Of a stretch of 43,963 nucleotides of DNA, positions 32,892-41,733 are shown piece after piece (position 1 is the stretch's first letter; each line of letters opens with the position of its first letter). The notes beneath the pieces were generated by a model. That model worked only from the letters and a program-made list of their open reading frames with translations. It ran no database searches and was not told where the DNA came from. The DNA is from Rhodanobacter sp. L36 (GTDB lineage: Bacteria; Pseudomonadota; Gammaproteobacteria; Xanthomonadales; Rhodanobacteraceae), in contig NZ_LMUV01000011.1 in NCBI RefSeq assembly GCF_009765755.1, positions 168,510 through 212,472 of the forward strand. The letters run 5' to 3'. The translations under genes and the position numbers were made by a program.

Positions 32892-33647
32892 CTATGCACT
32901 CCTTGCAGCGGCGTCACATCGCAGTGTCGCCGCGTTCGATGGCGAGTCTCCGTGCAAGGACGCCAGGCATTGCCGCGATGCCTCTTGCACAGCCGGCGTG
33001 CCTGTGGCCATCGCTCTCTCAAGCCAGGGAATCGCTTGTTCGGCCCGGCCGCTCGTGACGAGAATGCTCGCCCAGTTGTATTGCCCGCGAAAATATCCGG
33101 CCTCGGCAGAGCGGCGGTACCAGTCAGCCGCCGCTGCAAAATCTTTTGGTGTGCCCCAGCCATGCTCGTAGCAGCGGCCGACCAGATTCATCGCGCGGGC
33201 GTGTCCCTGCGTGGCCGCTTGAAGATAGCAACGATGGGCTTCCTCCATGTTCCGTTCGATGCCGAGGCCGTCGAGATATAGATGGCCCAGGTTGTACAGC
33301 GCCCAGGCGTGTCCGGCATTGGCCGCGCGCTGGTAGTACGTGGCAGCGAGGGTCACATCGACGGTGCAGCCCCAGCCATTTTCAAGGCAGCGGCCGGTCA
33401 TGTTGATCGCATCGAGATTGTTCTGCGACGCCGCTCGCTTGAACCAGGACAAACCTGCGCGTTCGTCCTTCGCGACGCCGATCCCTTCCAGCAACATCTG
33501 GCCGTAATAAAGCTGCGCTTGCGGCATCCCTTCGAAAGCCAGCAGGCCCATCCAGCGCGCGGTGCTTTGAGGTCGATGCAGGAAAAGGCTGCGCACCTGA
33601 TCGGGATGCATCTGCAACAGCCGTTCGGTGATCGATACGGTATTCAT
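32892..33647 (-). CDS. Sel1-repeat protein of the piu operon
   Basis: A 251-residue protein with no signal, starting at ATG 33647. At least four Sel1-type TPR repeats are visible with the A-x-x-x-LG-x-x-x-x-x-G spacing (AQLYYGQMLLEGIGV, AINMTGRCLENGWGC, ALYNLGHLYLDGLGI, AMNLVGRCYEHGWGT). These repeats usually mediate protein contacts. The same gene type lies with piuA and piuC in Pseudomonas. It starts 18 bases after the receptor gene stop and its own stop is four bases before piuC. Confidence 0.9.
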   Translation of the reverse strand: MNTVSITERLLQMHPDQVRSLFLHRPQSTARWMGLLAFEGMPQAQLYYGQMLLEGIGVAKDERAGLSWFKRAASQNNLDAINMTGRCLENGWGCTVDVTLAATYYQRAANAGHAWALYNLGHLYLDGLGIERNMEEAHRCYLQAATQGHARAMNLVGRCYEHGWGTPKDFAAAADWYRRSAEAGYFRGQYNWASILVTSGRAEQAIPWLERAMATGTPAVQEASRQCLASLHGDSPSNAATLRCDAAARSA

Positions 33648-33664
33648 GCGATCCGCTTGCTGCG

Positions 33665-35800
33665 TCACAGGTTGAAGTTCGCGGTCAGCAACGCGGTTCT
33701 TCCAGCGCCTGGCACGGTGTGATTCTCGGCCGGCGAACTGAAGTACGAGTTGGCGAAGTAGTGCTTGTTCGTCAGGTTGTAACCGTTGAGTTGCAGCGCC
33801 AGTGATCGATTGACCCTGACGCGCACCATCGCGTCGAACGTGATGTAAGCGGGAACGTGCGCGGTGTCGTCGACATCCGCCGCGCGACGATCGAGAAAGT
33901 TGAATCCCCCACCGACGGACCACGTCTTGTCGATCTCATCCACCAGCCACAGGTTCGCCTGATTCGGAGCGGTGTTCAACAGAGGCGCGCCGACCGCCGC
34001 CGTGTCCGACGATTTCACCGTGCGCGAATCCAGATGGGTGAAACCTGCGGTGATTTCCCACTGATCGGTGAGATGTCCGGTCGCATCGGCTTCGAAGCCG
34101 CGAACGCGTTCCTCGCCGGCGAGAATCTGCGGCGCGGTCGGGTTGGTCGGGTCACCCACGCGCGCGTTGGTCATCTGCGTCTGGAAGACACCGGCCTGCA
34201 ATGCGAGACGTCCATCGAGCGCCGTTGATTTCGCGCCGAGCTCGAACGTCCGGTCTTTTTCCGGATCGAGCGACGCGGTCTTGGTGCTCAGCGACAAGCT
34301 CTCGGCGGACGGGTCATACGACGTGCCGTAGGACGCGTAGAAACTGAGTTCGTTGATCGGGCGATAGACCAGCGACGCGCGCGGGCTCGCGATGGTGTCG
34401 GTGTGGCTCAGATAGGTATGCGTGATCGGCTCACTGTAATTCGCGTCGAAACGGTCCAGCCGCACTGCGCCGGTCAATTCCCATTGCGGTCCGAGTTCGG
34501 CGATGTCCTCGATCAGGCCGCTGACGGTTTTGGTGACGGTGTCCGGCCGTTGAGTAACCTGAGTTTGATGCCCTGGAAAATCTTCGAACGGATCGGGATC
34601 GAGGATCGGCGTACCGGGAATCTCGTCCAGTTGGTTCGCAAAACGTGTGAGGTCGGCTTCCTCGCGATCCAGTTCCAGGCCTGCAATCAAATGATGGTCG
34701 ATCGGACCGGTGGCAAATTGCCAGTGCAGGTTCGCGTTGTTCATAAGCGTCGTCACCGCGCCCTGGACGCTCGGCCTATCGCGAAAAGTCAGCACGTCGT
34801 CGAGCGGTGTTCCCGGCGTCGGCAAGGTGTCGCCATAGTGCGCAGCGGTCTCCCGACTGTCGAACCAGTAGCGGCCCGCACGCGCGGCATCGGTGAACCA
34901 CAGGTCGTCACTGAATTTGACGTTCAACGATCCGGTCAGCACGTCGTCGCGCGTCTTGTAGCGGTCGTCTTCGGGCAAACCGTAATTGGTGTCACGAGGA
35001 ACCGGCACTGGCCGACCGAATGCGAACGGAATGCCGTAGTCCGGAATATCGTTCTGCTCCTGATGAAGATAGTTCACTTTCAGCGTGACGTTTTCACCCA
35101 AACCGAAAGCGAAAGAGGGCGCGATGCCCCAGCGCCGATTCCTGACGTAATCGCGATCGGCGACATCGGATTTCATGTCCATCACATTGAGGCGGAAGGC
35201 GGATGCGTTGCCGAGTCGATAGTTCAAATCCGCAGTGCCGCGGACTTCATTGTTGGTGCCGAGCACGACACTGCCTTGTGAGAAATCCGACAACTGCGGC
35301 GACTTGCTCACCTGGTTCACGACGCCGCCGGTCGAGCCGCGTCCGAACAATGTCGATGCCGGCCCTTTGTAAACCTCGAGCTCATCGATGTTGAAGCTGT
35401 CGCGGGTGTAGAAGCCGGTGTCACGCAAACCATCGAGGAAGAAATCATCGCTGGCAGCGAATCCGCGCAGGTTGATGTTGTCGCCGTGCGTGCCACCTTC
35501 GCCGGCGTTCAACGTGATGCCCGGCACGTTTTTCAGGGCATCCTGCAGGTTGTTCACCGCCTGCTGTTGCATGACTTCCGCGGAAACGACAGTGACGTTC
35601 TGAGGCGTGTCCTGTAGCGACGTGGCAATCGCGCCAACGCTTGGAGCGGTAACGACGACGGCGGGAAGGGTCTGGGTTGGCTTGGTTGCATCATCGTCGG
35701 CGTGGGCCATCAGCGGCGCGCCCAGCGAGAAGGACGCCAGGTACACCATCGAGCCGAAACCAAGCGGCTTGGGACTCTTTCGCAATTCAAATCGTTGCAC
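33665..35800 (-). CDS. piuA: TonB-dependent catecholate siderophore receptor (Fiu/PiuA-like)
   Basis: A 711-residue outer-membrane receptor, starting with GTG at 35800 with GGAG nine bases upstream. It has a signal peptide to about residue 34, then a plug domain with TPQNVTVVSAEVMQQQAVNN, NLRGFAASDDFFLDGLRD and VYKGPASTLFGRGSTGGVVN. A 22-strand barrel follows, and the protein ends in an aromatic-rich beta strand with terminal NFNL. Sequence and neighbours (Sel1, PiuC) match PiuA/Fiu receptors for catecholate siderophores and siderophore-conjugated antibiotics. Upstream, AATAAGAGTGATT at about 35861-35873 resembles half of a Fur box, but I would not call it confidently. Confidence 0.92.
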   Translation of the reverse strand: MQRFELRKSPKPLGFGSMVYLASFSLGAPLMAHADDDATKPTQTLPAVVVTAPSVGAIATSLQDTPQNVTVVSAEVMQQQAVNNLQDALKNVPGITLNAGEGGTHGDNINLRGFAASDDFFLDGLRDTGFYTRDSFNIDELEVYKGPASTLFGRGSTGGVVNQVSKSPQLSDFSQGSVVLGTNNEVRGTADLNYRLGNASAFRLNVMDMKSDVADRDYVRNRRWGIAPSFAFGLGENVTLKVNYLHQEQNDIPDYGIPFAFGRPVPVPRDTNYGLPEDDRYKTRDDVLTGSLNVKFSDDLWFTDAARAGRYWFDSRETAAHYGDTLPTPGTPLDDVLTFRDRPSVQGAVTTLMNNANLHWQFATGPIDHHLIAGLELDREEADLTRFANQLDEIPGTPILDPDPFEDFPGHQTQVTQRPDTVTKTVSGLIEDIAELGPQWELTGAVRLDRFDANYSEPITHTYLSHTDTIASPRASLVYRPINELSFYASYGTSYDPSAESLSLSTKTASLDPEKDRTFELGAKSTALDGRLALQAGVFQTQMTNARVGDPTNPTAPQILAGEERVRGFEADATGHLTDQWEITAGFTHLDSRTVKSSDTAAVGAPLLNTAPNQANLWLVDEIDKTWSVGGGFNFLDRRAADVDDTAHVPAYITFDAMVRVRVNRSLALQLNGYNLTNKHYFANSYFSSPAENHTVPGAGRTALLTANFNL

Positions 35801-36291
35801 TTGGGTCAGCTCCGTGGCTTTGGTGGATGTCGATGCTTCAATCGGGATGACTCAAACACCAATAAGAGTGATTCGCGTTTGCGGCTCACTGATCTGGGTG
35901 CCCGAAATCTTTCAAAAGGTTGCGTCCACGGAGATTTGCTGGCCCTGAGGCGCCTCAAGGCGGTGTTTGGACTTTCAGGCTGGCCGAGTCGCGGCACGGT
36001 TGGGCGCGAGGAAACGCGATGGCGTGGCACCTGCAGGCAAGATGCGAAGTGCGGATCCGTTTGAAGCCAAGATCCCTGCGGCCTTCAGACGCGGCGGTTC
36101 TCAAGTGATTGTCGTTGCGCGTGTGGTCAGCGAACTCGATCAAACAGAAGAACGTAAAAAACATCAGCACCTGAGTGAGCGACCGATGGGGCGATACCAT
36201 AACGTCCGCCGCCTGGATTGGCAGCGGACGTTGTGTGATTCAGATATCGATCCGGGTGCCGGCGTCTATGTCGACGCCGACAGCGGTTGGA
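35801..36291. other. Gene-free region of about 490 bp upstream of piuA
   Basis: Holds the piuA promoter region and a distant copy of the GTCCGC/GCGGAC palindrome at 36201-36232. Small frames on both strands show no start signal or family features. The downstream minus-strand gene ends at 36292. Confidence 0.45.
36201..36232. repeat. GTCCGC/GCGGAC palindromic repeat, outlying copy
   Basis: Perfect 9-base arms AACGTCCGC (36201-36209) and GCGGACGTT (36224-36232). The centre differs from the main run at 18-22 kb, so this may be a separate subtype. Confidence 0.65.
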
Positions 36292-37140
36292 TCATTTTGA
36301 CGATGCAGGCGGCGCGGGCGATGTGGCTGTGCTCGCACCGGCGGGCGCGGGTTGTGCGATGCCGGAGCTGTATTGCCCGACCTGCAGAGCGAACGACGCT
36401 TTTTGTCCGGCCGGCAGCGCTGCCGGATCGGCGTAGACCTGGATCGTGTAATTCGTCGCCGCCGCGGGTGATTCTGACCAGGTGTTCGCACCTGCCGAGT
36501 TCGTGTCGACCAGCATCTTGTTCTGGGTCTGGTCCGTCACCTTGAAATGCAGCTGCGGGTTGCTCGAGACGAGATTGACCTTGATGGTCATGCCTGCCGC
36601 GATGGCCACGGTGAAGTTGTGCGCGGTCGCGCCGGTGGCCAGGCTGCCACTCTGTTGCGCCCATGGTTTGCCGGCTTCGAATGTCACCGCGGTGGTCGGC
36701 GGCTGCATGTCCGAGGCGCCGTATTGCCCGACCTGCAACGCGAATTTTGCGGTTTCATCGGAGCCGATCGCGGCAGATTCGATGTAGACCTGGATCACGT
36801 AGGTCGTATCCGTTGCGTTCTGCAGCGTCCAGCTTGCTTCACCCGTCTTGAGGGTGTCCAGCAGCTTCTTGTCGTGCGTCTGGTCTTTTACCTTGAAATG
36901 CACGTTCGGATTGCGGCTGAGCAGATTGAGCTGGAAGGTTTTGCCCGCGCCGACCGCGACCGTGTAATCGATTGAGTTGTCGGAGTGGGTGAGGTTGCCG
37001 ATTTCCTGCGCCCACACGCTGTTGGCCGCGAAAGTCACCGCGACAGGCGCGGTGGCAAAGGCGGGCAGCGACATGCAGGCGGCAGCCATGCCGAAACTCA
37101 TGCCGATGGCGGTGCTGCGGAGAAAATGGAAACGTGACAT
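36292..37140 (-). CDS. Secreted protein of two tandem copies of one domain
   Basis: A 282-residue protein starting at ATG 37140 with AAGGA six bases upstream. The signal peptide ends near residue 29. Residues 34-140 and 151-257 are clear duplicates: each has AVTF...WAQ, then a VNLxSxNPxxHFKVxDQT segment, KxLxDT and ALQVGQY at its end. The tail is alanine/proline-rich. The repeat looks like a beta-sandwich (pre-peptidase or pilin-like) but I cannot name a family. An internal duplication is directly visible, with the copies diverged to roughly half identity. Monocistronic. Confidence 0.82.
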   Translation of the reverse strand: MSRFHFLRSTAIGMSFGMAAACMSLPAFATAPVAVTFAANSVWAQEIGNLTHSDNSIDYTVAVGAGKTFQLNLLSRNPNVHFKVKDQTHDKKLLDTLKTGEASWTLQNATDTTYVIQVYIESAAIGSDETAKFALQVGQYGASDMQPPTTAVTFEAGKPWAQQSGSLATGATAHNFTVAIAAGMTIKVNLVSSNPQLHFKVTDQTQNKMLVDTNSAGANTWSESPAAATNYTIQVYADPAALPAGQKASFALQVGQYSSGIAQPAPAGASTATSPAPPASSK

Positions 37141-37543
37141 GTGGAATCCTTGCGTGGTTGGAGTTCGCTGATGATGTGCTTCGATAGTTCCACGTTGTCG
37201 CATCGTCGCCGTCGCGTCGATGCTGCCTTCCTGGTGGATGGCCGAGCCTCACCCCCGGGGTCGGCGCCGTTTTCGGACCATACGCCTAGTTCGTGAAGCT
37301 CGCCATATCGGGTGAGCGGAAAGCTTTAATCTCCCGGCGGGTCGCTCCGGACAAATTTTTTCGCCCGCGCATGCAAGTCCTGCCGCCCGCAATTTTTTTC
37401 GAATCAGGAAATGACGCAGAAGTCGCCAGGCATATCCCTTCCTCGATATGGATGACGGCTTCCGGTTCTGGCATAACTGCGTCACTGCGATAGAGACGGC
37501 TACCGATTCCCGGACCGTCCACGCCAGTGACTCAGGGGAAAAC

Positions 37544-38266
37544 ATGATGGCGATTCTGGTTGTGCGTACGGGGGTGAAGCGTGCGGAGGACGTGTTCTTC
37601 ACCGTCATGTCCTTGACGATGCTGCTGATCGTGCTGGTCGGCTTTGCCCCGAGTTATTTTCTGCGAGGCGCGGTCTTCGCGCATCTGCCGAGCATGCTGG
37701 TGCATTTGCACGGCGCGGTTTTTTCGTCGTGGATCATTTTGTTCGTCATCCAGTCGAGCCTTGTCTCGGCGGGCAACATACGGCTGCATCGAAAGCTTGG
37801 CGTGCTGGGCGCGGTGATCGCCGGTCTGATGGTGGTACTCGGCGTATTGGCGACCTTTGGCACCCTGCGGCGCGGCGCCGAGTTGCCCTCGTTCTTCACG
37901 CCGGCATCGTTCCTGATCGACAACGTCATCGGCATCCTGATTTTCGGCGCGTTCGTGGCGGTTGCGATCTGGAAACGCAACAATGCCAAGGTGCACAAGC
38001 GCATCCTGTTCATTGCGAACGTGATGCTGATGCCGCCGGCGCTGAGCCGCCTGCCGTTCGTCGACGCCCATCCCTATCTGATCGGCATGATTCCGCTCGG
38101 CATGATTCTGGCGCTGTTCGTTTTCGATCTCTTCGCGTGGCGACGCCCGCTGCTGGTCACGGTGATCGGCGGCCTGATCTTCTTCATCGCCAACCCGATC
38201 ATGGGCGCAGTCGTGCACACCCCGTTCGCGCAGCGGATCACCGTGTGGGCGCAGCATCATCCGTGA
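37544..38266 (+). CDS. Seven-helix-like membrane protein (DUF2306-type)
   Basis: A 240-residue protein starting at ATG 37544 with AGGGGA four bases upstream. Six or seven hydrophobic segments are visible: MSLTMLLIVLVGFAPSYFL, VHLHGAVFSSWIILFVIQSS, LGVLGAVIAGLMVVLGVLATF and others. A HLHG...HRKLG pair of histidine-containing loops is reminiscent of heme-binding membrane proteins and DUF2306. No catalytic role is shown. Backbone composition. It is flanked by gene-free stretches and is probably monocistronic. Confidence 0.8.
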   Translation: MMAILVVRTGVKRAEDVFFTVMSLTMLLIVLVGFAPSYFLRGAVFAHLPSMLVHLHGAVFSSWIILFVIQSSLVSAGNIRLHRKLGVLGAVIAGLMVVLGVLATFGTLRRGAELPSFFTPASFLIDNVIGILIFGAFVAVAIWKRNNAKVHKRILFIANVMLMPPALSRLPFVDAHPYLIGMIPLGMILALFVFDLFAWRRPLLVTVIGGLIFFIANPIMGAVVHTPFAQRITVWAQHHP

Positions 38267-38448
38267 TCAATGGTTGGGCCGCGCGGCACGGCACGTCTTG
38301 GAAACGCAGCGCATTTCTGAGTGTGAAAAGTGCGGCCTGAGCGGTCGCGTCGACGACGGTGGTTGTATCCACGGCGGATACTTTCAGACAGGCGTTGGTA
38401 TTTAGCCTTCCATATCCGGGATGCGCTGCGGAATCCTGTCGACGATGC

Positions 38449-39450
38449 TCAGTGCGAACCCGTGCTCGATGAAGCGCCCTGCGGCGATTCCTCCGCTGCG
38501 CGCTTGGGCGTATCGAGCGGGCACCAGGTCTTGAGGCGCTTGCCCTGACGGAAGAGATCGATGCACTCGCGCATCTCGGCCTTGAAGGCCAGCTCCGGCG
38601 TGTTCAACGGGCAACCATCGGACAACGGTTTGGTCGCCTTGTACTCGGCAATGCAACTTGCCAGTGGCGGCTTGGGCGTATTTGGATCGTCAACCAGCGA
38701 CGCCGGCGGCAGGTTGAGCCGTTCGTCGCCTTCCTTGGGGCCAGGCGGCAGGGGAGGCGCGCCGCAAAGCATGTTGGATGCCGTGCTGATCTTGTGGGGA
38801 TCGCAGATGCTGTCGGCGATCTGCTTGAGCGCATCGCCGACGTGGCGACCCACCGCACCGCCGGCCGTCTCGCTCGGCGGTGGAAAATATTTTTCGAAGC
38901 GGGTGGACTTGTAGTGCATGCGATTGGTGTCGTGCTGCATGATCTGGCGATCGTCTGCGGGCTTGGCCGGCGGGGCCTTGGCGCTCGCCGCCGCGTACGC
39001 AGGTTGCGTGGGCGACAACCGCACCGAGCCGTCTTTCGCGAACAAGCTGTTGGCAGGCGATACGGCCGCGGAAGTGGCAGGTGCCGGTGGCGGCTCGTGA
39101 TCCTGCACGACCATCGCGTCCTGATGTGGCTTCTCGCGCGTAATGGGACGAACGCGGGGCGGCGCCGTCGGGCGTGGCGGTGTCAACGTGGGCGGCGCGA
39201 TTGGCTCGGGCGCGTGCACGATGGGCGGACTCGAATGATCGATCAGACGAACCTGCAACACCTGCTCGATATCGTCATGCATCACCGCCACATGCAGCGG
39301 CTTCGGCTGCATCTCGTGCCACAGCACCAGCGCGAAAAGCGCATGCAGCAGCAACACCGCAAATAGCACCAGCGTCAACGCCGGGCGCGTCAGTGGCGGC
39401 TGTCGCCAGCGTCCGCGACTCAAGGTCGCCCGCGTTTCGCCATCGAACAA
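38449..39450 (-). CDS. Proline-rich membrane-anchored periplasmic protein (TonB-like layout)
   Basis: Read from TTG 39450 the protein has 333 residues. One hydrophobic helix (TLVLFAVLLLHALFALVLW) near residues 26-44 is followed by a Pro-rich linker (PIAPPTLTPPRPTAPPRVRP) and a soluble C-terminal part with seven cysteines. The layout recalls TonB-type energy transducers, but the C-terminal domain is not a recognised TonB fold. The start is unusual: the same frame stays coding-like for 20 codons further (SSEQVRNRQQEDRARGLAL), up to an ATC at 39510, with no ATG or GTG. TTG 39450 is used here only as the first conventional start. Confidence 0.72.
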   Translation of the reverse strand: MFDGETRATLSRGRWRQPPLTRPALTLVLFAVLLLHALFALVLWHEMQPKPLHVAVMHDDIEQVLQVRLIDHSSPPIVHAPEPIAPPTLTPPRPTAPPRVRPITREKPHQDAMVVQDHEPPPAPATSAAVSPANSLFAKDGSVRLSPTQPAYAAASAKAPPAKPADDRQIMQHDTNRMHYKSTRFEKYFPPPSETAGGAVGRHVGDALKQIADSICDPHKISTASNMLCGAPPLPPGPKEGDERLNLPPASLVDDPNTPKPPLASCIAEYKATKPLSDGCPLNTPELAFKAEMRECIDLFRQGKRLKTWCPLDTPKRAAEESPQGASSSTGSH

Positions 39451-39701
39451 TGCCAGACCGCGCGCACGATCTTCTTGCTGTCGATTTCGGACCTGCTCGG
39501 AACTTTCGATGACACTGCCTCATTCAAGCCAATCACGCAGACCAACCTGCGCATGTCGTCAGCGCGTGTTACGGCCAACCTCAGTAGACATGATCTTTCA
39601 TTCAGGGTTCCCTGGGCGTAAAGGGATGTAGAGAAGCCTGTGTTTCCCTGATTTTGTTCATCCCGTTTCTTCGCAAGGCCCGAAGATTTCGGTAACGGCG
39701 C

Positions 39702-40457
39702 TCAAAATGGATGGTGCCGGTAGAACAACGCCAGCTGCCGATACACATCCGGCAAATGCTCGCGCAAGTTTGCCGGTGACTCGAAGAACTGCTCGCTGGT
39801 GACCGCAAAGAATTCGGCCGGACTTTCGAGCGCATAAGGGTCGATCGGCAACTCGACGCCGTGGCGTTGATCTTCTTTCATGCGCTCGAACGTGCCCGAA
39901 AAGATGTGCGACCACGCGACGTGATCCATGCGTCGATGCAAGGGCGGAAAGCCGTTGGCTTCACCGTTGAGCAAGTCGAGCTTGTGCGCCATTTCGTGGA
40001 TGACCACGTTGTGCCCGGGTTTCGTTCCCGCATTGAGTACTTCCGCCCAGGAAAGGATTACCGGCCCACGACCCCATGCTTCACCGGCCAGCATGGTGTT
40101 GCTTTCATGCACCACGCCGGCCGCGTCCATCTTCTGGCGACGCGGAATGAACGCGTCCGGATACACGATGACGCTGTGCCAACCGTCGTACCAATCCATG
40201 CCGAGTTTCAGGACGGGAATGCACGCGTGCATCGCGAGCAGGACAAGGTCGGCATCATCCAGCTCCAGATCCTTGGTCGGCTCCACCGACTTGCTCTCCA
40301 GGAACAACGTGGCCAGCACGCGCAACGTGGCCTGATCGGATGCACCCAACCGCCGCGCCGCGGCACAGCGCTGCAATGCGTTTTGCCAGAGCGGTTCGGG
40401 AATGGGATGTCGCGCGACGATGCGTCGTATGCGCCAGTTTCTGATTTTGTCGAACAT
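39702..40457 (-). CDS. mtfA: MtfA-type zinc-dependent peptidase
   Basis: A 251-residue protein starting at ATG 40457. The zinc motif HEMAH is at residues 154-158 with a downstream Glu in YALESPAEFFAV (about 213-224). The opening FDKIRNWRIRRI and the MDWYDGWHSVIVYPDAF block match the MtfA/DUF980 family. MtfA binds the glucose repressor Mlc in enterobacteria and is an aminopeptidase; the partner in this organism is unknown. It is slightly shorter than the E. coli protein at the N-terminus. Confidence 0.9.
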   Translation of the reverse strand: MFDKIRNWRIRRIVARHPIPEPLWQNALQRCAAARRLGASDQATLRVLATLFLESKSVEPTKDLELDDADLVLLAMHACIPVLKLGMDWYDGWHSVIVYPDAFIPRRQKMDAAGVVHESNTMLAGEAWGRGPVILSWAEVLNAGTKPGHNVVIHEMAHKLDLLNGEANGFPPLHRRMDHVAWSHIFSGTFERMKEDQRHGVELPIDPYALESPAEFFAVTSEQFFESPANLREHLPDVYRQLALFYRHHPF

Positions 40458-40605
40458 GGGCGCACACCGGAAAGAGTCGCAGAATCACAACATCAGGACC
40501 GATGAGCGCTTTCTCAAGGACGCTGCGTAACAGGGCATGCAGCGCAAGACGTTCCATTATTTCGGGTCCAGCGTATATTTCGCGACACACCACGGGGGAA
40601 TCGTC

Positions 40606-41070
40606 ATGCGCAAGCGAATCAACGCAGGGCTGCTGGTTGTATTTGGGGTATTGTCGTTGACCGTGCAGGCGGGCAAGCCAGGCACGCCTGTTACGTCAGC
40701 GGGAGAATGCTGGACCAAGGCGATGAACGCCGGCGACGTCGACGCGGTGGCCGCGTGTTACGTGCCCGATGCGGTGATGTGGTTTCCCGGTGGCGCGATG
40801 GCCAGGGGACGCGACGCCATTCGCAAAGGCTATGCCGACTATTTCGGCGCCTTCACCATCAAGGATGCCCACCTCGAAGACATGGGCCACGTGGATGCCG
40901 GCGACGCCAGGAAAACCTGGGGCACGTTCAAGATCGTGATGGTTTCCAAGGCCGGCGGCAAACCCGTCACCGAACGCGGCCGTTTCACCGATGTATCGCG
41001 CGAGATCCATGGACAGTGGTTGTACGCAGTCGATCACGCGTCAGATGATCCGGCGGCCACGACGCACTGA
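40606..41070 (+). CDS. Secreted SnoaL/NTF2-like domain protein
   Basis: A 154-residue protein starting at ATG 40606 with GGGGGA six bases upstream. The signal peptide ends near residue 22 (LLVVFGVLSLTVQA). The NTF2-like pattern is clear: CWTKAMNAGDVDAVAACYVPDAVMWFPGGAMARGRDAIRKGY, then ERGRFTDVSREIHGQWLYAVDHAS. This is the DUF4440/SnoaL_3 type, often with ketosteroid-isomerase-like folds. It is one of two NTF2-like genes in the window and the only exported one. No substrate can be assigned. Confidence 0.86.
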   Translation: MRKRINAGLLVVFGVLSLTVQAGKPGTPVTSAGECWTKAMNAGDVDAVAACYVPDAVMWFPGGAMARGRDAIRKGYADYFGAFTIKDAHLEDMGHVDAGDARKTWGTFKIVMVSKAGGKPVTERGRFTDVSREIHGQWLYAVDHASDDPAATTH

Positions 41071-41117
41071 GATCCCACAAAACTCGTTGCCGAGTTGAAC
41101 CAAGCAATGGTGAAAGC

Positions 41118-41618
41118 ATGAACTGGCAGGCCATCGGTGCGATCTCCGAAGCATTCAGTGCCATCGTGGTGGCGGCGACGTTGGTGTACGTCGTTCGGCA
41201 GATTCATCATCTTCGGCAGCAGACGATTCTTGCGTCGTTCCAGCATACGTACGACGCGATCAACCAGTTCGACGCGTCCATCGCGCAGTCCGACGAGGTG
41301 GCCGCGCTGGTGGTACGGGGACGCGCGTCGATGTCGGGTTTGTCGCCGAGCGAAAAGCTGCGGTTCGAGCACCTGTTTGGACGTCTACTCAATATCGTCG
41401 AGAGCTGGCATTTCCAGATACTGGAAACGGCGCCACCCGGTGGCTATCGTGACGAGCAGTTGAAGAACATCGCCAACTTCGTACGCACGCGTTGCGATCA
41501 TCCCGGCGTGCTCGAATTCTGGAACGACTATCAGCAGTGCTACGACGCGGCAATGCATCGGCTGATGCACGAGAACACCGGTGCCGTGGCCGCGAATTCC
41601 GGCAGCTCGCCGGAATAG
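41118..41618 (+). CDS. Membrane-anchored helical protein, DUF6082-like
   Basis: A 166-residue protein. One N-terminal helix (AIGAISEAFSAIVVAATLVYVV, about residues 5-26) is followed by a helical cytoplasmic part containing QIHHLRQQTILASFQHTYDAINQF and RFEHLFGRLLNIVESWHFQIL. This type is often annotated as DUF6082 or as a hypothetical protein in Xanthomonadales. No catalytic residues are visible. It follows the secreted NTF2-like gene after 47 bases on the same strand, so the two may be cotranscribed. Confidence 0.78.
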   Translation: MNWQAIGAISEAFSAIVVAATLVYVVRQIHHLRQQTILASFQHTYDAINQFDASIAQSDEVAALVVRGRASMSGLSPSEKLRFEHLFGRLLNIVESWHFQILETAPPGGYRDEQLKNIANFVRTRCDHPGVLEFWNDYQQCYDAAMHRLMHENTGAVAANSGSSPE

Positions 41619-41733
41619 TTGTCGCGGCGCTTGCGCATGCACGGCACGCGGCTTCGAATGGCCTTTGCCGGTTGACGCTCCGCAAGGTTTAAGCCACGTT
41701 GCGCACTGAATCCCGTTCGCGTGGTGATAGCTC

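Noticed and set aside
38365..38381. GTATCC/GGATAC short inverted repeat as a further palindromic repeat copy
   Set aside because: Only 6-base arms with a 5-base centre and no shared centre with the main family; likely chance.
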